Shown here piece after piece: positions 59,406 to 64,000 of a stretch of DNA of 64,000 nt. The DNA is from Ophiocordyceps camponoti-saundersi (nom. inval.) (lineage: Eukaryota; Ascomycota; Sordariomycetes; Hypocreales; Ophiocordycipitaceae): positions 248,001 to 312,000 of the forward strand of contig PDHQ01000015.1 of the NCBI GenBank assembly GCA_003339415.1, read 5' to 3'. The notes under the pieces were generated by a model. It searched no databases. It was not told the DNA's origin and worked only from the letters and a program-made list of their open reading frames with translations. The stretch's first letter is position 1; each line of letters begins with the position of its first letter. Position numbers and translations under genes: made by a program.

Positions 59406-60038
59406 CTATTCATCGTCTAGGATGCGACTGGCAATGGTGCCGAAAAGGGGCACTTCAAACCTAAAATTCGCGAGGATTGCGTTAGCGAGCTGAACCACTG
59501 GAATCATGCGGAGAGGAGAAGGAGGGGAGACGGACCGGTCGAGCGTTTCGGCATCTCGGTAGGCCTTGAGGGTAAGCAGCGCGGCAAGAGCCACGTCGCC
59601 GAAGAACAGGATCCAGCTGAGGAACGAAGACCACGATATGACTATATGCAGCACAAGGACGGCAGTGAAGACAAGGGCCGACTGCCAGGCATGAAAACGG
59701 ACGTAGTCGCTGTTACGCTCTAGAATCAGGAGGACGATGGCGCCAAGAGGTGGCAGGGCAAGGTAGGCCAGACAGGCCTCGTAGTCGAGCCGCAGACCGA
59801 GACTGGTGTCGAACTCGCTAAGGTCGCTGGAGGCCCAGATACCGCCGCCGCCGCCGCCGGCAGTCTGGCCGTCGAGGTCGCCGCCCCAGGTGCGCCGAGG
59901 CTGCGGGTGCTGCAGCGGAGGAGGGCTCTTGCGGCTAGCAGCGACGGCGTCGAGAGAAGCGCGCGGCGACGAGATAGATTCCGGTGACGCGACGCGCGAG
60001 TGCTCTGGGGGCGACGACTGGTAGGGAGCAAAGTCCAT
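59406..60038 (-). CDS. Small DUF4870/UPF0132-like membrane protein
   Basis: Model: complement of 59406-59460 and 59536-60038, 185 aa. Residues 1-80 are Ser/Pro/Gly-rich. Three hydrophobic helices follow: about 87-106 (CLAYLALPPLGAIVLLILE), 117-137 and 138-159. The motif DYVRFHAWQS between helices 1 and 2 is characteristic of DUF4870-type proteins. The C-terminus is FEVPLFGTIASRILDDE. The 75-bp intron (GTCCGT ... GCTAAC ... TTTTAG) is stop-free and a multiple of three; removing it gives the compact TLDRFEVPLFG. Function is unknown. It lies just downstream of uL10m on the same strand, 200 bp away. Confidence 0.75.
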   Translation of the reverse strand: MDFAPYQSSPPEHSRVASPESISSPRASLDAVAASRKSPPPLQHPQPRRTWGGDLDGQTAGGGGGGIWASSDLSEFDTSLGLRLDYEACLAYLALPPLGAIVLLILERNSDYVRFHAWQSALVFTAVLVLHIVISWSSFLSWILFFGDVALAALLTLKAYRDAETLDRSVSPPSPLRMIPVVQLANAILANFRFEVPLFGTIASRILDDE

Positions 60039-60238
60039 GGCGGTGGGCACGTCCTTTTCAATCTGACCGCGTCTTACGATGAAGGGGACGATGGCGAGGG
60101 GGGAGGGTGTCATCGCGTCTGTCGGTAAAGGTTCGGCCTTATCTCCTTTAGCCGCTAGGTGTACACAGCGGCTTCGCCTATACGTACTCCTCGTGGGTCC
60201 TAGAGAGTAGAGGGAGGCTAGGAGCCTAGGTAGGACTA

Positions 60239-61177
60239 CTAGGGCTCTACCGGAGGTTTTCCTACATCCAGCTGCTTCCTCCTCCCCTCCAAGGCCAGCC
60301 AGATACTCCGAGTACCACTGTCCAAAGTCGTCGTGAGGCCCAGGCCAGTTCCCTGAAGGATGCTCACGAGGTGACCGCGTAGCCCGTCCAGGCCGCCTTC
60401 GATGCCGGCAACCCATCCGACACCGGCCTGATCAAATACCTTTCCTTCAATGCGTCCACCGACAAGTACGAGCTTGGCCAGCCCGTTCTGACAGACTGGG
60501 TCGTGATATCCGGGGCATTTTCTCCGCGTCGGCGCCGGGAACTTTCCCGGTACAGGAGCCAGCACACTCAAGGCCGCTGCCAGATACGCTGGCGAGATGA
60601 CCGGGAGAGCGAGCGCCGCCAGAGGCCCAACCATAAGCGGCTCGATTTGAGCGTAAGAAGATGTAGGTGGGGGTTTCGCTTCGCGCATCGCTCTGTACGC
60701 AGCTTCTGACAAGTCATGCGCCAGAGCTCCCCCTAGTTGGGATGCCCTTCCTGTAGCTGCTGCTGCCTCCGGGGTGAAAAACTCGATTATCTTCAGGGCG
60801 ACATTGAACATGTTCGTTCGTAGCACTTGAATTTGAACAAACTTGGCCAAGTCTTGTTGGCCAGCGTTTTCAACGGCAGTTACTGCTCTCTTCAGCTCTC
60901 TGCGCACTGCAGCCCATTCCTCTGCCGTTAAGTTGCTGTGCTGAAAGAGGAGAATGACGGGTGATGAGCGCAGAAGCGATGTGTAGGTCCGAATCATTTG
61001 GCTTTTGCGCGTATCGATAGGACGCGCGCTCGGGGGTTGAATTGACGGTGCGGGCTCACTTGGCGGTGCATGGCGAGTAGACGTTGAGAGCTTCTGCATA
61101 CTGAATATTCTCCAAGGAACTCGACCGCCAAGTTGCCGTAGCCAGAGCCTTGGCGAGGCTGATGAGCCCGGTATCAT
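60239..61177 (-). CDS. MRPL11: Mitochondrial large-subunit ribosomal protein uL10m
   Basis: 312 aa, single exon. The N-terminal about 35 residues are Arg/Ser-rich without acids (MIPGSSASPRLWLRQLGGR), a likely mitochondrial presequence. The L10-type domain begins at RKSQMIRTYTSLLRSSPVILLFQHSNLTAEEWAAVRRELKRAV. Later come VQIQVLRTNMF, the loop AQIEPLMVGPLAALALP, KLVLVGGRIEGKVFD and GLRGHLVSILQGTG. It is homologous to yeast Mrpl11 and bacterial L10, which hold the L7/L12 stalk. The start at 61177 is the first Met that gives a presequence. It diverges from RPT5 across about 600 bp. Confidence 0.85.
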   Translation of the reverse strand: MIPGSSASPRLWLRQLGGRVPWRIFSMQKLSTSTRHAPPSEPAPSIQPPSARPIDTRKSQMIRTYTSLLRSSPVILLFQHSNLTAEEWAAVRRELKRAVTAVENAGQQDLAKFVQIQVLRTNMFNVALKIIEFFTPEAAAATGRASQLGGALAHDLSEAAYRAMREAKPPPTSSYAQIEPLMVGPLAALALPVISPAYLAAALSVLAPVPGKFPAPTRRKCPGYHDPVCQNGLAKLVLVGGRIEGKVFDQAGVGWVAGIEGGLDGLRGHLVSILQGTGLGLTTTLDSGTRSIWLALEGRRKQLDVGKPPVEP

Positions 61178-61781
61178 GCTGATATTGATCTCTGGTCAGT
61201 AGCAGTTCTGAAATAAGTTGAGAAGGGTAAAAGGCCTTCTTCATACCTCGCGCGTCGTCGTCCTCGTAGACAAGACAGCAACTGTCGAGTTATCCAGGCG
61301 GCTAGAGAAAGCTTTCAGCCCTGTAATCCAGTACCTAGGTACCGAGTAGAGGTCGTGGACTCAGGAGAGATTTGCAGACGAATGATTGGCTCAAGAGACG
61401 CAGTCGGCCTGGACCTTTGAGGTACCTGCTGTTACTTGATCTTCACTATTCGGCTCCGGTACCTGAAAGGTTCCTTGCTTACGCGCTTGGAGCTACCTGG
61501 TATTCTTCCCATCACCCACAAGCTAAACCACCAACTAGCAACGTCTTCTTCCGTCGTCCATATCCTCCCTTTCATTGAGGTGTCCCGTCGCTTACCTCCA
61601 AGCCCCGAGTGTCTCCTACCGAACCCTTGCGACGATATCGTGTCGCCAGCCCGCTGTTGTTCAAAACGCACTTGCGGCTGAGTCCTTCACCCGTCCCTCT
61701 CCTTCCAACCCTCTCCCACTCCCTCTCTTGCCGGCGGCTCCACCGACTGCTTCCGAATATTCTCCATTCCGCTCCACTACC
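61178..61781. promoter_or_regulatory. Divergent upstream region, uL10m and RPT5
   Basis: 604 bp. Contains GTACCTAGGTACC near 61332 and a C/T-rich leader before RPT5. I saw no clear PACE-like proteasome element, but a small match could be missed by eye. Confidence 0.4.
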
Positions 61782-63341
61782 ATGTCTACACTTGAAGAGC
61801 TCGACGATCTCGATCGCAAGGAAAAGGATCAAAGAAAGCAGGATGGCGATGCAGACCAGACGGGCGACCAGGTCATGAAGGACAAGGAAGAAGATGACAT
61901 ACTCGATGACGAGGTTCTCAGCCTCACCACCCAGGACATCCAGACGCGCAAGAGATTGCTGGAAAACGATTCTCGTATCATGAAGAGCGAGCTTTCCCGG
62001 CTATCTCACGAAAAGGCAGCCATGGGGGAAAAAATCAAGGATAACAAGGACAAGATTGCAAATAATCGGTAAGGCGGGAGCTTGGTAGCCAATGGTGCGG
62101 AGATGATTTGACTCGTGTCTACTAGGCAGCTGCCGTACCTCGTTGGAAACGTCGTCGAGCTATTGGATCTCGACCCCACGGCAGAATCCTCTGAAGAGGG
62201 TGCCAATATCGACCTTGACGCCACAAGGGTAGGCAAGTCGGCCGTGATTAAGACGTCTACCCGACAAACAATATTCCTGCCTCTAATCGGCCTCGTGGAT
62301 TCGGACAAGTTGAAGCCCGGAGATTTAATCGGTGTAAATAAGGATTCATACCTCATTCTCGACACCCTACCTGCCGAGTATGACAGCCGAGTCAAAGCTA
62401 TGGAGGTGGATGAGAAACCGACGGAGCAATACACCGACGTTGGTGGTCTGGACAAGCAGATCGAAGAGCTTGTCGAAGCCATCGTCTGGCCGATGAAGGA
62501 AGCTGACAGGTTCAAGAAGATAGGCATCAAAGCTCCCAAAGGTCAGTTGGTCACCGTCGTTGGACGTTCACTCTTAAAATGGTCTATACAATATTTCTGA
62601 CAGAGGCCGGGCATTAGGCGCCCTAATGTACGGGCCTCCGGGCACCGGCAAGACACTTCTCGCGAGGGCATGTGCCGCGCAAACGGACGCGACCTTTTTG
62701 AAGCTGGCAGGGCCGCAGCTCGTGCAGATGTTCATTGGCGACGGTGCCAAGCTTGTACGCGACTGCTTCGCACTGGCCAAAGAAAAGGCTCCGGCCATCA
62801 TCTTCATCGACGAGCTAGACGCCGTCGGCACGAAGCGGTTCGACAGCGAGAAGAGCGGAGATCGAGAGGTGCAGCGGACGATGCTGGAGCTGCTGAACCA
62901 GCTGGATGGTTTCGCGTCCGACGACAGGATCAAGGTCTTGGCAGCAACAAATCGCGTCGACGTTTTGGATCCGGCGCTTCTCCGGTCAGGTCGTCTGGAC
63001 CGGAAAATCGAGTTTCCGTTGCCCAACGAGGAGGCGCGAGCGCAGATCCTCAAGATTCACTCTCGCAAGATGAAGGTTGACCCCGGCGTCAACTGGGGCG
63101 AGCTGGCACGCAGCACAGACGAGTTCGGCGGGGCCATGCTCAAGGCCGTATGCGTCGAGGCGGGTATGATAGCTCTCCGATCAGGCAAGAACCAGATCGG
63201 ACACGAGCACTATGTCGACGCCATCGCCGAGGTGCAAGCGAAGAAGAAGGATGTAAGTACCGGATGCTCTGATGCGGATACGAGTGGTGGCGATTCGAAG
63301 CTGACGATGACGTCCTGCAGACGGTCAATTTTTACGCATGA
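61782..63341 (+). CDS. RPT5: 26S proteasome regulatory ATPase RPT5
   Basis: AAA+ subunit of the 19S base that unfolds substrates. Model: 61782-62068, 62126-62541, 62618-63252 and 63321-63341, giving 452 aa. An N-terminal coiled coil (about 55-95) is followed by the OB domain ([14 protein letters not shown]). The AAA domain has Walker A GPPGTGKT (240-247), Walker B IIFIDELD (295-302), sensor 1 ATNR and Arg-finger region [13 protein letters not shown]. The seven-codon last exon encodes TVNFYA, supplying a C-terminal hydrophobic-Tyr-X (FYA) that docks in the 20S alpha-ring pocket. All junctions are in phase (introns 57, 76, 68 bp). Without the last exon the read-through would lose the docking motif. 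Confidence 0.96.
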
Positions 63342-64000
63342 GCTGCTGGGAGCGAACGGCAGAGGGTCTGGGGAGGATGTGAATTACAGCGGGGCGAGAG
63401 ACGGTTTGGGTCTATCCGTACCTAGTTCCGTACTAGCGGTGGTATCTGTATGTACAGAGTGCTATGTGGTAGATGTTCAATCCAGGCTATTACTATCGCT
63501 CTGTCTTCGAGGGGGCACGATACGAGACGAGGAGCCCGGAGGGCCGAAGGGGAATCTCAAAGCCTTCCATCCATACCTGTGTGTACATATGCAGGCATTG
63601 TATCGTTGTTACGGAGTACCTGTACACATGTAGTATGTATGTATGTCTGTCTTTACGACGGAGGTCAGAGAGTCATTGTGGTCGTTTTCCCAGTTATCGC
63701 GTCGTACGGAGTATAAGAGCATGAATCATTAGCTGCAGACATGAGCGGAATACGGGTCGATCGGAAAAGCGCCCGTTAGAGAGGAAACGGCGCTATTTGG
63801 TCTTTATCCACTTGGTTCGCTACCTTACTACGTCATCACGACGAGCTCCGGACGAGCGAACGAGCGAGCTTCCTACATTTGAACTAGTGTCCATCCATAC
63901 GGTAGCGCCCTTTAATTAGACCCTCCCAGGGTTGGTGTGTAGGTATAGGCGAGAGCACACGAGCCTAGGACCTACGGGTAGTAGTTTAGCAGAGGGGGAG
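63342..64000. other. 3' flank of RPT5 to window end
   Basis: 659 bp. It contains TACGGAGTA words (about 63612 and 63706), GTATGTATGTATG near 63635 and CCTAGG words. No gene seen. Open frames at 63450-63724 are unsupported. Confidence 0.4.

Overview
The window is nuclear DNA of a filamentous ascomycete, most likely a Sordariomycete and perhaps Hypocreales. The order is inferred only from gene style and repeat character. The evidence is short GT-AG introns (about 50-100 bp) with CTAAC/CTGAC-type branch sites, a fungal-type tRNA ligase, a fungal Mediator tail subunit, DUF5672 and DUF2457 proteins, and a transposon block carrying the signature of repeat-induced point mutation (RIP). Gene models below were spliced by eye from reading-frame continuity, splice consensus and family expectation.

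Layout. 1-3838 is a RIP-destroyed transposon island: almost no CpA or TpG dinucleotides, a recognisable Ty3/gypsy integrase C-terminus on the + strand, and ghost reading frames on the - strand. It ends abruptly about 600 bp from the stop codon of a glutamine-rich MED15. A 5.7 kb low-complexity gap follows, then a head-to-head pair of DUF5672 paralogues (15.4-17.9 kb), SEC12 (18.2-20.0 kb) and a bZIP factor (21.2-22.6 kb) with a 6.4 kb upstream gap. Next come an unknown 718-aa Cys-motif protein, mitochondrial ATP synthase delta, SEC63, a patatin-type lipase, SAR1, and a DUF2457 protein whose 5' side faces a 5.4 kb microsatellite-rich gap.

The right third is compact: a DENND11/LCHN-like protein, a 5'-incomplete GID4/VID24, TRM11, RPP40, an ankyrin protein, TRL1, a small DUF4870-like membrane protein, mitochondrial uL10m and the proteasome ATPase RPT5.

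Functional themes. SEC12 (exchange factor) and SAR1 (its GTPase) start COPII budding, and SEC63 works in ER import, so three ER secretory genes lie within about 21 kb. TRM11 (tRNA m2G10), RPP40 (RNase P/MRP) and TRL1 (tRNA ligase) place three tRNA-maturation genes within 7.2 kb, two of them divergent from a 400 bp promoter. GID4 (degron receptor) and RPT5 belong to protein turnover. No new defence, toxin or secondary-metabolite system is evident. The items most worth checking are the incomplete GID4 next to a poly-C run, the extreme RIP island, the DUF5672 pair, two probable GC-AG introns and the tRNA-processing neighbourhood.

Two N-gaps (12595-12604 and 46884-46890) are bracketed by homopolymer C/G runs of up to 72 bases, so assembly quality around poly-C tracts is suspect.
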